64,000 bases of DNA from Trochalopteron elliotii (lineage: Eukaryota; Chordata; Aves; Passeriformes; Leiothrichidae), in NCBI GenBank assembly GCA_024734555.1, contig JANPWX010000215.1:2932072-2996071 (forward strand), read 5' to 3'. Shown in pieces: positions 12,401-27,400 of this stretch (its first letter is position 1; each line of letters starts with the position of its first letter). Both the position numbers and the translations under genes were made by a program. A model generated the notes under the pieces. That model was not told the origin of the DNA. It saw only the letters and a program-made list of their open reading frames with translations, and searched no databases.

Positions 12401-15400
12401 AGGTTATCGATTGGACAGGCTGCAAGCAGAAGAGCAACAGAGAAGGATGCAAGTTACAGTGAGAGGGAACCTGTCAACACACAGTCAGCACTGCAGAGCA
12501 GCACACACTATGCATGGCCAAGGAGAAAGTCATGATGTGAGGCTTACAGATCCTACCTACGATAGGCACTTGAACTCCAAACCTTTTGTAATCACCTTTG
12601 CTAGAAGCTGACTCCCATGGCAATTACACTTTGGACCATTCACAAAAAAATCCGCACCACTGACCATGAATATTTTAAACCCTGTGCTTGTATATCTATC
12701 TTTGTAACTAATTCAACCCAAAGTTTTCAATCAATTGCACTGAAAAGACTGCCAGTCACACTGGAGACTTGTAAACTCTACATTTGCACAAGGAATGTCA
12801 AAGTGAATTTAGAGTAGGATAATGCTTTTTAGACTCTGGTTAAGGACTTGAAGGATTAATGCAATTTTCTGCAATTACTAAGCATTTTATCTAGAAATTT
12901 AGGTCTATCTATATCACTCTCCACTTATATGTGTTTAAAACAAAAATGACACCTTTCCAAAAAAAATACTGTGCATATTCTAAGTAATATTTATTTGCTA
13001 TTCTCCACCTCTACTCAAATCTGCAGGAAGAATGAGAAAAGCCAAATAGAACTAACGAAAAATGTATTCTTTAAATGTCTTTCTTTTTCTTCCCTTTGTC
13101 TTGCACTGTCCCCAAGTAGTCACATCCTGTGCACAGAGACTTGCAAACGGAAACACACCGTAAATGTTTGCCCTTCTAGACCATGTTTAACCTACTTCTT
13201 GGATATCAAAAGTCTTGCTTAACAAAGTCTATTTGATCCTGCAATGAACGCCTACCCTAGGCTATGCAATCTGTTACCAGTAACTTGTAACTCTTGAAGA
13301 GATGCAAACAGAGGTCGAAAGAGCAGACATTATTTTTCCAACACTGTCTACAGACTATTTCAGACTGTGATTCCAAATTTCACTGTTCACTGACTAGTGA
13401 TGAGTATCAAAGATTTGGCAGGATAAGAAAATGAGGTTTTACACTGACTTCACAAACAAGTGGAACACAGGGCAGTAATAATAAGTTTCCTTTAACAGTC
13501 CATGGTCCCTCTTGCACATCTGTGCCAAACTCTTCATTACCTCCACTCTTGATAAAATGCTCGGTGCCTGCCTCCTCAGGCCTAGAGAATCTCTCATGTC
13601 TCAGGCAGCTATTCTGAGCAACCATAGGAATCAGTGACTCAGTGATCACCCGAGTCAAGTATAGCTCTGCAGACTAGAAGTCAAGGCTACAAGCAATGCT
13701 TCACCTGCAAAGAATCATTCATTTTACCGAGTACACTGAATTCTAAGGAGAATGGAAAAATCTACGTAAAAAAGAGGAAGCTGTAGAATTGAAACAGATG
13801 CTACTTTCTATTTTAGGTAAAAATTCTCTAGTATTGGCAGCAAAGCCCTTTTTGACTCATGAACTCCACTCCTGCAAAGTGATAGAGCAGAGTATACTGA
13901 ATAAAGAATTATGCAAGCATCCACAAAGTTGTCGTCTTAGCCAAGTCGGGGTTTCATCTCCCATGCTCCTAAGTCATTTGTAATTAACATCTGCAGTCTC
14001 TTGAAGGCAAGCATTGTTTGTACCAACATTACTTAATCTTCTGGTTAGCTTGTGCTTAAACAGTCCACAGAGGACCAAAAAAATACAGCAAGGAAGAGTT
14101 TATTTCTCGTAAAGTAACTAGAGTCTTGTTATCCTAAAGTGCTATCAGTTAATTTATGACTATCAGAGTGGGTCAGACTCTAATCAAATTGTAGAAACAT
14201 TTCCAAAGTGATTATTCAATCAAATGACTAACATGGTTAATTAGGAGCCATAAACATTGCTCTGAAGTTCATCAAAGTAATGACTTGCCCAGAAAAATTA
14301 CTGCTAATTAAATTGCCTGCTGCTTTCATTTCTACCTTATCTAATAAAAAGTCCAACCAATGAAATTTAGTATTGCAGTTTTAAATTGTACTAAATGCTT
14401 GACTAAGACCCAGAAGTATTTTTACATGCTAAGCGGAGCTACTTCAAAAGAAAACATTTTAGTGTAGAAATTATAGGGCAATTATATGTTTTCTTCTTCT
14501 TAAACCATTGTTTCAAGACAACAAATATGACAGAAGCAGGCATGAAATACTTCCAGGGCAAGATCCAAGTGTTTGAGATGACTGATTTATCATCTTTTTG
14601 CAAGTTTTAGTCTTTGAAGAAAAATGTGCCTGGATTTAGGCACACAACAAGCTTATTTCAGACTGTTAATTAAGTAACTCACATCATAAGGTTACATCAA
14701 CTCGAGAACCAAAACAAACTAGCTAAAAACATGGAAATGTAAAAAAATAGCTTATTTTTTATTACCAATACTTAGGGGTCATTCTTCATTGGTCTTCTTA
14801 TTAACAGAAACATAGCAGTCATCTTAAAACAATGAATATGGTCTTATATCATAGACCATGAAACCATTCTTTTCCCAATAGGTGCTGTTTTTAAAAGTAC
14901 ACATAATCTAGACACTACAAAAATGCCTTCTCATCCACGACTGTCACAGAGAAAAATAATGGAAATAAGCTCTGCTATGCCTTCATCAAAATACATCCAA
15001 GCAGAAAAAGCCAACACCGACTTTCTCAGGACAAGAAAAATCTGCTATTGAACTTAGCAGGCATTCTAAGCTTCATTATCAAGTAAGACACTTGAGTGGT
15101 CCCTTGGTAAGGTAGTTCATATTAATTATCATGTCAGAATTTAAGGGGTTACGTTGTCTCAGCCCTGTGTAACTTAAAGCAGGTAAAGAATCCTTAAATC
15201 CTCTTTTCTGGTTGTTTTTCAGAGATAAGGATGAGATTTCATTCCCACAATTCCACCCTGCACAGAAAAAAAACCAGAATTTCAGCCTGTGTCCCTAGCC
15301 AGAATAGACACAGGGAAGATGGGCTTCTGCAGGCAAAGGGATAAAATGACAAGACTGTATTCTATGGGATGAAGTGACTGACTGTCTTCTTCAGAATGAA

Positions 15401-18400
15401 GCAAAGCAGGAACTGGAAACCTGAACCAGGATTTATTCTTCAGCTGTTCCTGTTTCTGACCTTACACAGCCTCCCTAACTACAGGGCAGATTGTTATGTC
15501 ACACTCTAACTCTGAATTACTTTTCAGTTCACTTTATCAGTATCACCTGAAGATCTGGAGGCCCAGGGCACACCCCATGTGCTTGTGACAAAGCACAGTG
15601 TGATACAAAGGCATGGAAATGCACGTGCAGATGGAGCCTTAGAATGCACAGGCCATCTAAAACAAGGTGGGAGAAGAAAGGAACTGCCTACCTGGCCTCA
15701 CCCTCCATGTCACAGCTCAGGTGAAAACTGTGGTGCACTGGCAGGCAGCTGCCTTAGTCAGGGAGTCTGTTAACAAGTCACTCAAATTCACCAACCACTC
15801 AACTCATAGTGAAACATGCCTACTTCCTTACAGGTTTAAAACAAAGTGATGACAGTAAAACTGAAACCTTCTTACTGTTTTCCTCCCCACTTTTCCACTT
15901 ACACTTTATTACCAAGTAAGTCATATTAGAAGCAGATTCCATAAGGAGCTGTTCCAAAAGGAGCTGCTCCCCAAAACTTTGAATGGACTTCACTGGCCAT
16001 CTTACAAATATCACTTATACCAAGTCCTTCTAAATTGCCCTTTCAGTTTGAAAAGTAATTATGTGAATTTTGGCCCCTATTGCAGTAATTCAGAGTTTGT
16101 GCGTCTATACAGATAGACTTAGACTTAAACATGCCACTTTGTCTTCCCATAGACAAGAAATGCAGCACATGCAGATTCTCTCCCTTTGTGCTACTGGGTA
16201 CAGGAGGGCATGCCTGAGTCCCTCAGGTAGCTGGGACAAACCTGGTGTCACTCCCATGTGCCAGCCTGACCCTATGAACACACCAGCCATCCCCTCGGTG
16301 CCTTTCAGAGCTTCCCTTGCACAGTACAAGCACTTCCCTGATATATGAGCAGGTGGTTGGTGTACTGGGAGAGATTTTTACCAAGTGCAGAGACAAAACT
16401 AGCCTTTTAAAAATAAAATGTTCAAACTAGGACACATCATACTTTTGGCATTTAACTTAAAACGTCACAATATTGCTACAAATAACTTTTCTGTTCATGG
16501 ACTTCCAAGAGCACTGACAAACTGTTTACAAAGGAGCACTTCATTCACCACTGAAACACATTCAGCCTCCTGGTGGAAAGCAGCTGTTTACAACACCATT
16601 GAGCAGTTCTGACCAGCTCAAGGGCGAAGATAATAACGAAACCACCAGAAAACAGGACCTTCTTAGGTAAGAAAGGCAGTTCTTCAAACAAGACCACAAC
16701 AAATCACTCAGGTAGCACCAGGAGTCACTAAGAAAAATGCATTATTTGTGTTTTGCAGGGAGAAGTAACAAATTATTCTTCTGGATTTTTAAACCTGCAG
16801 AATACACTTAGATTCAAACTCGCATCTCCCCAAAAAGAGATATTCAGGTAGAAATACTGGAACTAATTACCAGCTCCTTATACAGGAATTGCTTGAGCAT
16901 ATTTCACCACACAAATGCTGGTGGATCAAGTTTTAGTTCAACCACCTTTAAAAGCTTTATTCCCTCACAAGCTGTGTAATGAACAGAGTCCTACAAATTG
17001 GTAAAGTCCTGGCAATTCAAAAGTCAGCACTATTTTTTTCAGTAGCAGATTCAGCATGAAAAAAATGTAGTTGCACTGAAATTACATGGGTGAAAACAGA
17101 TAAAAATTCTCTAAAAATCTATTTAAAAATTAGGCAATATTTTCCCAAATCATTATGCAATTTAGAAACATTCAGAATGGAAGGTTTTATTCATTTTTTC
17201 TGTCACCAGCCTTTGTGCTAGCAATCTAGGGAAAAAAAAAACTTAAAAGTATGTGCACTCATAGATACACATACACTTCCTTCCAAAAATAGCTAATTAA
17301 AATTGTTAAAGTTTAATTTCTTACACCTCACTTCACAAAAACTTGTCAGAGAATTAGGTTTGGCCCCACTGGCTCATGTCTAAGTGGAAATTTTACACAC
17401 ATACAGAAAAAACCTTAAGCAAACATCTTCCTTTCCACAACTTTGGTTTTCAGATCTATGACAACATCTAATGCATTTTGTGAGACCAGATGTCAACAGC
17501 CTGTCGAGGCGATGTGTAACTTTTTGAACAGCAGAACAGGAAAACAAAAGCTCATACATTCAGCTCTGAATTGAAATTCCACATGGAGCTGATCTTTTGA
17601 GCATACTTTAAAATCATGTATTTGCTTTTATTAACCTCAGTAACTGTAAAATGTATCTTAAACGTTGCTCTCCTTTGAATTCAACAAAAGACAGCAGTAT
17701 TTTCTCTCTCCCTCGCTCCTTTTGTTGGTAATCTTACTGCAAAAATGTCTGTGTTGCTTTTTCTCCCCCGCCCCATTCCCTGCCTGTAAAATCGAAGTTG
17801 GACAAACACTGCACGGCTGAAGTGACATATTTGAATGGAATTCAGACCAACCAGTTCCTGTTTATGTTTCTGATTTGAGAATGTAGCCTTCTCATTCACT
17901 ATACATTAGAAACACACCAAGGCCATAAACGGTGTCAGGTTGCAGGCAGGCAGGGCCAAGCAGCATTAATCATTACTTTAAGGCAACTGGCAAAAGCAGC
18001 AGCTGAGGGAACACTACACCCTTCAGCTCTGCATAAATGGACATTCCAGGGTTTGGCGTGTGTGGGTTGTTTTTTTTTTCCCTTCAGCATCCATTTTATG
18101 AATGAAACTTCAGGCTGCACAGAGTCCATTCATATAAAAGCTGTGCTCACAGGGCTCAGTCTCTCGGGATCAATTGGTCTTGGGCAAGGCTGATGTGATT
18201 GGTTTAAGGCAGGCTTCAGCCTTCCATTACTGATTTAAAATGCAGCCTGTGTCCATTTGACCTGCCTTAATGCACAAAGAGTAAATCCAGACTGTGCTCT
18301 CAATCCTCAAATCAAATCATTAGCCAGTGCCACTTACTGTAACTGTAGATTTAGAGGATATTTATCCATTTCTTTGAAAAACAGGGACTGCAGGACAATT

Positions 18401-21400
18401 TTTCAGATCCTATTGTCTGCCTTGATAACAAAAATACATATATGGCCTCCTGCCTGTATATTCACATTAACTTGGTGTTCAGGTTTCCCTTTGTTCACAA
18501 AGATAACATTGCAAAATGAAGTAATTTCTAACAACAGATTTATTTCAGACAGAAATAGTGACTAGAGGAAATCAGATAGATTGACAGCAAGTGAAAAGTT
18601 AAATTTCTGCCTTTCACAGCAATCTTCAAGTCCGTTTCCCAAGTTTCCCTGTCAGACGCTCTTATTTTCTGCTGCCGTACAGTCCAACAGCAGATTTGTG
18701 TTTTAAGACCAAGTACAAAGTTCAGTGCAGTTTAACTATTGAACAAAATTCGTGCTCATTCACTGACGCAACACAGCAAAGACAAGTTCCCAAAACACAA
18801 GGATGAAATATTTTAAACCACAGGGAAAACTGCAAAACCAAAATCGAGGAGGGGAGAGTTCTTAAACCTCCTAACTCAAGAGCAAAACTCTGTCCCTTCT
18901 CCCCTCCTGCCTTTATGTCATGTGATTTTCATTGAGAACAATTGTACTTCTGTGTATAAGAATTTCTTTAAGGCCATAAGTAGATGTAGTTTTGAGATGT
19001 GTGTACTGAAGCACCATATCCAGGAAAAGGATGGAGTTACTTCTGTTTCACAGAGCATTTTATAAAAATGCGTTCAAAAATACTGGAAGTATTTGCAGCC
19101 TGATTAAAAAAAAGGGTGGGGGGAGGGGAAGGAAACTTGGAGGGAATTTGAGGAAAAGACTAAGCAGCAGGAAGACTTTTGAAGCAAGATACAAGATCTC
19201 AACGTGTCACTCTGACAGAGTATACACACAATCCATTTACAGTGACTTAGAGGTGGTACATTAATACCAAGAAATTGTTTACAAAGAGGTGTAGCTATGA
19301 GCAAGGGAATGCAACTGATCAAAGAGAAAATTTAGGCTTATGGTCAAGAAATATTTCGTAACTGTGAAGTCTACTTGTCTGTGAAATATTCTCCCAGGGG
19401 AAAAATAGTAGTAATAATATTTAGCACTCACACAGAACTTTATATTTTCAGAGCACAGTACAAAACTTAGCCAATATAATCATAAACAGTAGTGGAAGCA
19501 CCGTGACTTGTGTCACTTTAAATGCTGCACTGGTCAATGCACTAGAGAATATCCTGGAAAAAGCAAACCAGCACTGTCTCCAATTGACTTTTTCTTTTCA
19601 CATTAGCATCTCCAAATATCTAAATTTTGCCCTCAGAAGTAAAACAGAATAACCAACTGTTTGAAAAAGAAATGCTGGAAGGAAAATCAACCTGCAAATA
19701 AATATAACCTGAAAAAATATTTTTTTCCCCTTGAAATTTCAAATCAACAGTTTCTCTTATGCTATTCTGCAAACTCTCAAATTTAAGAATATATTGGCTG
19801 ATGCCTAGGGAAGAATGAGCCACTAGGGGTCTTTTTCCACATTAATACCCACTGACTTGCTTTTCAAAAAACACCTCATCAGGTACTTGAGAGGAGTGTT
19901 GCATTTTATTCTGTTTCCTGTCATTAGGTAAATACATTTATAACATGGGTGGCAGAATGCTACAACATTCTATATTTGTATGAGCAAACTTAGGAAGGTA
20001 ATAAGTGTCATAATTGACAACTTCCTGCACAAACTTTATACAAATCCTTTGCTGCAAATATGATACAGCCTTTTGCTTCGGCACTTTTGTCTTGAGGGCA
20101 CAGGTCAAAACTCTTTGTGGGAAGGAGAGCCAGGCTGCAAACAGCTTAGCAGGTGGAGCCCCTGCTTCATTTGTTACAGGGGCTGGAAGTTGTTTATGTA
20201 CTGAGGCAGAATTTTTCAAGAAAAGTAAAGATAATACAGTTGAATGGCCAACTTTAGGCCCCAGTAAAGCCCATTCCAGCTCCAACAAGGTTTTTCAAAG
20301 TAGCCACATTGCTTCTGCTAGATTTTTGGCATAATGTATTTTTATACTGCCTATTACTGAGACCCTTATCAGATATTTCCATAATTCTTCATCTAGAAAT
20401 ATAAACAAAGTTCCTAAGAGCTAGGATTTGAACATATGTAGTACATAATGTTCTTTTAAAAATCACCCAGTTCTGACTGGGCATCCAAAACAAACAGGTT
20501 TATATATCTGATTTGTCTCTTGGCCTCTGCTCATTTCTCTTTACAGAGGGACAGTTCCCCATCCATTCTCACTTGCCAACACAATGTATCTGCTTGTGAG
20601 GCTTCAGGAATTAAAGGGATGAACAACTCAGAAAGAAAGACATGGAGGCTGATAATTCTCTCTGGAGAGATCATTCTTTAAGTGATGTGACTAGTGTCTC
20701 AGAAGTGACAGGGAGAGAATCCAAATTTTCGAAGATCCATTCAAGCATATTAATTGTGAGGCTACCCTGAAATGAAACTGTGAGAACAGCCCTGTTAATG
20801 TCTGTAAAACATTCAGGAAGTACTGAATCTATCTAAATTTCAACAGAAAAATTCCTGGCAATCAGTAACTGGTATATGCAAGGAACAGTTCCTCCGCTAT
20901 TCATCTCCATTATTGCTGTGTGACAAATTTCAGTTTCCAAAGACATAGTCACAGAAATTTCTCAACCAAAATAACTATCTCAATTGGGAAAAAAACAAAT
21001 ATAAGACTTAATATCTTAAGATGTCATTTTAAAATTTGATTTTTAGTATTAATTGACATACACACAGCTAGAATCATACCTTAGTATACTTGCAAATATA
21101 CTACATCATGTAGGAAGGGTTAAGCCTGTGAAGATCCTGCTCAAAAGTAAAGCACAGAGGAGACAAGCTGTATCAAGTTTGGCCTTTTTGTTTAAGTACC
21201 TGAATATATTACTGAATTCTAGAAGTGCTAAGTGTACAGGAATATCCACTATTAGGCCTTGTAAACAAAGGTCTTAGGAAGCCTTTTGGAGTATATTCCT
21301 TAATTATGCAAAATCTCAAAGCTCTGTATGTCCCTAACTGCACTTCTGTGACTAAAGTTGCTAGATTTACCATCAAGTACTAAATACATCTGACTGTCAG

Positions 21401-24400
21401 ACATGGAAAAGAAAAAAAAAGTCCATGGCAGAAAATGTCTGATTGAACATATATGATGCACTGTGATTTCTAGAAGCGTGAATGGATAAGGAAGAGCCTC
21501 TACTCTGTTGACATTTTTCTTTTTCCATTATCTCAAACATCTCCATTATCTCTATTCTGCAGTAGAAATTGCATACCTGCAATTACAATTACAACTAATT
21601 GATCTGCCATTTCCCATGTCATAATTAATGTCATGTTTTAATAGAGTTGTAATCATTCTATAATAATGCTTTTCATTCATCAGCTTCCCACAAAGTATAA
21701 AAGAATAGTGCACAAAAGCGATGAACTTTCATGAGCCCCTTTCAAAAACATCCCAAAAGGAACATCTCAGTGCATTACAATGAACTTTTTAAATATGTTT
21801 CTATATTCTTATCTGAACTGCAATAAAATACAATGAAAAAAAAGACTTTACTCTGGCATTCCTCCTTCCCTGAACATCCATAGGTGAAAAATGAAATCAA
21901 TGATTCAGTGACAAATACATTATGTTTCCTAAGGGGTTATTTAATGTACTCTTAGCAAGGATGGAAAATGATGGTTTCTAGAGAACAGATGGCAACAAGA
22001 CAAAATATCAACAGACCACAGTTGTTGACTGCAATTTATGGAGTGTACAGATGTGTCAACTTAAATGCAGTGATTCTGAGGCCAATAAAAGTACTTCCTG
22101 ATACCAACAGATTAATTTTTCATGACCACTGGTTACACAGCTATTACATTTTTAAAACTCTAACCATTCATCTACAAAAGAAGCAACAATTTTGCTTGAA
22201 GATCATTATTATAAAGTGAAATGTTGTTCTTGCTGACACAAAATAAAGAGGCATGACAGGAATGGATACAAGTTTGTACATCTTCATTTCAGAATAAAAT
22301 TTCCAGCTTTCTTCCATACAGAATATTCCAAAGAAATACGAATGTTAGCAGCCAATCCAGGTTTAAAATAACAGTATGCAATAAGGTGATCCCACTTCTG
22401 AGCCAAATAAGAAGCGTATTTACAAAAGGGCCTTTTTTGACCTTTAATTTAGCAGGATGAGTAACGGTGCTTGTGAAGGTTGTAAGGGACTGGCAGTGCC
22501 TGAAGCTGCAGTAACCCATTTATTACCCACTTGCACATGAACTACACAGTCTCTCCCATATGCTCTAGGACTAGAGATACACAACTCCACAGATCTCAGA
22601 ACCTTCATGAATGGGTTGAGTTCTGGATCTGATCCTTGTAATTCGATTTCTTTTTTATCTTGTCTTATATTTCATCTTGGAGAAATATTTCACCCCTGGT
22701 CCCCTCCCTGTTAATGGCTAACTCAAATTTTCCTAAGGATTGGTTCTTTGCTTGTTAAGAAAAAGAAAGGAAAAAGCAGCTCTACTTTCCAAATTCTCCC
22801 ATTCTAGTGTTGAGACCAACTCTATAACAAGCACTTTACATTAATGAAACCATGAAATACCCCACCAAACAGACAGTGTTAAGTTAGCTACAGAAAGAAA
22901 ATAAAAAACCAGTTCTACACTATATCAAATTGCAAGATAGGTTCTCATGAGCTAAAATTTCAAAGGACACTTCAACTCAGCTGTCATACAGCCTTTAGAA
23001 AATAAACTGCCAAAGCATCTTGCCAGAGACTGAACCAGAAGGAAAGCCCTGGGAGTACAGCAGCACCAAGAAGAAGGGGGAGTCAGACTGGAGTCAGACT
23101 GAAGTCAGACAGAGCCATCCATTCCCCCTGCCCAAGTCACCGTGGATGCATACGAAAGCTGCAGCAATAACTTACACTAAAACAGAAAAATATTTTGATT
23201 GTATTATCTTGGCTCCATACCAATCAACTGTTTAACCCCATCTAGAGCACTCATGTTTTAATCTCAGCTTCTTTTCATACCACCTTTCCAGCTTTCTTCT
23301 TTGTAGCTTCCTTCACCTTGTTACTTGGTAGTCATTACTAAATTTCTTTTTTGACTTCTTAATTCTCTCATTCTTTTCCCAACTATAATATAAACATTAT
23401 GTTGAAACTTTGTCAAACATTTACAATGTTATTCCCTTGATTTATTTTTATATCCTTTCTATTGCTTATCTTTTCTATTTTGATCAGAAGCTATTGGGAG
23501 GAGACTCTGCCACCACCTCCTCTGTTTTGTACTGTCTGTAGAGCAATAAGGTTCCATTCCAGTTGCCCCATAAGCACAATCATAATAAAGATTATTAATA
23601 GCAACAACGTATTCTCTACATCAGCAACCTGGCATCTCAGATCATGTACCTCCACAAAACACAGCAGTATGCACAAACTGAGAAGCTGACACCAATTTGG
23701 CCAATTCTTCTCCCTCATCGGTTTTATAGCTGTATAAACCCCACTTCAGTGGACTTACTCCTGATTTAAAGTAATGCAAGCAAGAGGAGAAAGAGTCCTC
23801 TACTTCTGGCAGACAAACGGAAGAAGTCATAAAATGGAGCACACAAATTCAGAGATCAAAGATGAGATGGTACAGAATAAGTTTCCTCTTAACAAAGCAA
23901 TTTTGCACCCATGACTTTATTCCTCGACTTCTTTAACATTTCTGGACAGAGATTTCTAGGAAATGAAACCCTTTAAAGAGCAAGAAATGGTGGCACGAGT
24001 CACACTGTATTATGTAGCAATCTTAATACTTTGTAAACTGTCTCAGACATAATTTGTGAGATGTGTCAAAAGAGAAAGCTTCAATTCATATGATCAAAAC
24101 ATCAATAGCACTGGCTTGGACTCACATATTCCTTTGCTATGCAGAACTAAAGGAGAATCTCACCTACCTGAATCATATGCAAAATCCCTAGGTTCCTGTT
24201 TAATCATCAGAGGAGGGGGAAAATTTTGACTGGCTGCACTGCCAACCATAGCATTGTGTTCATAAACTGGATCGTGGTACTCCTGCTTAAAACCTTGAGG
24301 CGGGAAAGGGATGTTTGGTTCAGACATCTGGCGCTGATATATTGGACGTCCTTCCCTTGGCATTGCAGGCAAAGGTGGGAAAGAATTGCAAGGTTCAGAG

Positions 24401-27400
24401 AGTTGGCGGCGAAATCTAGAACACAAATTAGAGAGGTCATGTAAAGGACTTGAGCTACATTCCATTTCCCAAAGATCTTCAGAAGTCATTATTAGTGGCT
24501 GTATCATTTTCTCAATAACAAACATTTTGCTTATGATCATGCCAAGGGCTCCCATCAGGATCACTGTGATTGGCAAGCAAAGAAAAAAAAATCCCACCTA
24601 TTAATACCAGCTCTAAGACCTGTCCCCACCACATCCTCTTTGCTTCCAATATGCTCCCTCAAGAGAAGAGGCAAACAGGAAATGCAGCAGCTTCAAAACA
24701 CTAGAAAGACTGACATTCTACCACAGTGACATGAAGGAGGTGTAAGGCAGAGTTCTCTGCTCTTTCACAAATGTTAGCAACATCTTGCTCATACTCTTAA
24801 TTTACTCTTACCCATCTTACTCTTATACAAAAACCATTCTGACCACAATAAACACATTCTGAATAGAGTATTGTCTGCTCTAACATTTGGAAACATTCCA
24901 GGGTAAAAGTCTACTATTCTTTCTTCTCGGGGGTAGCGTCACAAGAGATAGACTCGCAAGGATGGCACTGCATTCCAACTGTAACAGGATGGGAATGTCA
25001 GCACCCCAGTAAAAGGAGAGGGTACAAATTTTTGCTACAATTAATTACTGTCCTGCCTTAACTTTTCCCCTCAGTCATTTCTACATAAAAGTTGTAATCT
25101 GTACAAGCCACACTGCCATTTGCTATGCCCAAATGCTCTTCGGTAGGCGTAAGATAATTTAGTTTTAAATTATCTTGATTTACATGCAGTGCTACTCTCA
25201 AGAACCTATGCTTGTTTTTTCTTCCATAAAACCTATCTACCTGAACTAAAAGGCCTGAATGTAATTACTTGGACATCTGCAGTTTCAGAAGCATACAGAA
25301 GAATACCAGGATGCTCTTTTCCCACTGGGCCCTGATGAACTGCATGATGTCTTCCCATTATCTCCTGCAGATTACCACAGTAGCAAACACCACAACACTA
25401 ACAACAACCACCACACTAACCAACAGCAGATGCAATGCTCTTGCAACAAACTGCTTACTAGTCCTGTTATCACTTATTATAAACAAGACACATTATAAAA
25501 AAGAGAAGTCACCTCCGCCGTTCTTTGGAAACTTCTTACTGTCACACAAAAAAAAAAAAAATGAAGACCTAATGAACCAACAGTTTTGCGCACTCACACG
25601 GTTTTCTCCAAAAGACTTTCTTTTGGAGAAAACTGTATGAGTGAAGCACAATGCAGGGGCTTGATTGCACAAGCAATTAAATCCTTGACTATCAACTCAT
25701 AGGTAGTACATGTTTCTAAAACAATTTAAACTCTACTACCATCTGTCATAATACTGCTGTAACTTTTTCTGACAAATATTTACTATCATAGCTTAATTAT
25801 AAATATGGTGGAAACTACAGAGATAGAAACTATTACAATGTAGTAGTGGAGACAAAATGAATATTTCTAATGCTACTGTAAATACTATGATTTTTGCAGT
25901 AGAAGGAGTACTGCGCTGCAACATTGGGTTTTGCAATTCCACCTACACCTGCAGAAAATAAACTTAGAAACTCAAATGTATTATGAAACAGTTAGGCTGA
26001 CTGACACTGCATTCATTTCCTTTTTTTCCTTTTTTCATTAGCCAAAAAAAGAAGCAGAAATTATCATTAAGAACTGTCAAGGAGTGAATCAGAAAATTGC
26101 AACTTGAAGATAAAATAAGAAACAGGCTCGCTCACAAAGCCTCAAAGGAAGTTAATAATACTTGTTGTACTGGAAGCTTTGTATGGAATCAAGCCATTTG
26201 TTTATACAAGTGGATTTGTTTCCTGTTGGTACTTGTTAGGACCACTTATCGTTCATATACTCATGCCCTGTATGAAGATGTATGGGGTGTACGTACTAGA
26301 TACTAATGCTATCTATCCTATGCCAGCAACGCGTGTTCCAAAAAAACTGTGCCTCGAGTTATAGATTCATATCAGAACTCACAAAGGCAGGTCATTTGTT
26401 TAAATGACATTTTCTGAATACACTCATTGTAATAGTATCTCACCTTGTAAATCAGGAAAATTTGAATTCCACAAAAATATGAAGTACACATTTGATTCAT
26501 ACACAAGATTCAAAATAAATAAGAAAATGGGGGGAAATATCTTCATATCTTCCTTTCTTTAAAAATGGAGAAAAATTAGTTGTTTTTTTATTTGCTTGAG
26601 TCAGCTATTTTGGACTTTACTAGAACATATGATGTTCTGTAATAGAAGGGAAGCATTAGCGCAAAATGCCTTAAAGAACATGAATATCAAAGATGGGGGA
26701 GAAAGGAGAAATCATGTAAAAAGCCTACAAAGCTTGCACAGAGCAAGAGTTATGGCTACAGAAATTATACTAGGATGTATGCAAATGTCTATAAATACCC
26801 AAGTTAAGGCCGACATAGAGGTTCAGTGCTGTCTTTACAAGTTGTTTTATAACAAAAGATTTTTCTCATCTGAAAAATCTTACTACTGTTCTCTGCACAT
26901 AAGGCATTTAGGTTCTGTCGATTTCAGTCTCCTGGCAGCTTGACTTTGGTCTACGTACAGAAACACATTTATCTACCATCCTGTAATCTAAACCACTGCC
27001 TGGCTACACTGGGGGCCTTTGTGGTCAGACCACAACCCCTGGCTGGGGAGGAGATGGGGACTATGGCAGGTGAAGGGGCCGATTCAGTGTTTCTTGATGG
27101 CCAGAAGGGCCTGTAGAGAACCTTCGTGGTATTTAAAGCTATTTCAGCAGAGCACGAAACAGCAATGTTAACGTTAGCAACCCCCTTCAAAAGTGATCTG
27201 CACAAATCCCCAGAGATAACAGCCCTTATTAGAGCAGAAGCATGCAAATCACACTCCCAACAACTGTTTTTCTTTTCAGATCTTTCTTAATTTGATAATG
27301 GTTAAGAGGTAAAACAAGTTTCCAAACATATATATCTCTTTACATACCATTGGAATTTTAAATGTTCAAGAGCAATCAAAACTCAATATACAAAAACAGG

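Larger units (their letters stand above)
12345..24167 (-). other. ETV1 intron 8
   Basis: An 11.8 kb intron, GT-AG, mostly unique AT-rich sequence. It includes an old SINE-like piece near 19400, an old repeat tail near 23741, an 11-bp tandem repeat near 23081 and a TAAT-rich stretch at 14150-14400. No coding exon was recognised; open frames there are at most 116 codons and show no family resemblance. Confidence 0.85.

Noticed and set aside
20014..20334. Overlapping 106- and 116-codon frames on both strands near 19938-20334
   Set aside because: No recognisable family and no splice or promoter context; two opposite frames over the same bases suggest chance.
23081..23113. Three 11-bp direct repeats considered as a CRISPR-like array
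   Set aside because: No spacers, units directly abut, and the genome is clearly vertebrate.
25269..25640. 123-codon plus-strand open frame
   Set aside because: Passes through an ACA/ACT-rich stretch (poly-Thr), a poly-A run and half of the fold-back; no coding character.
25591..25643. Fold-back considered as a microRNA gene
   Set aside because: The 3-nt loop and near-complete pairing are unlike a typical animal precursor; kept only as a structural finding.
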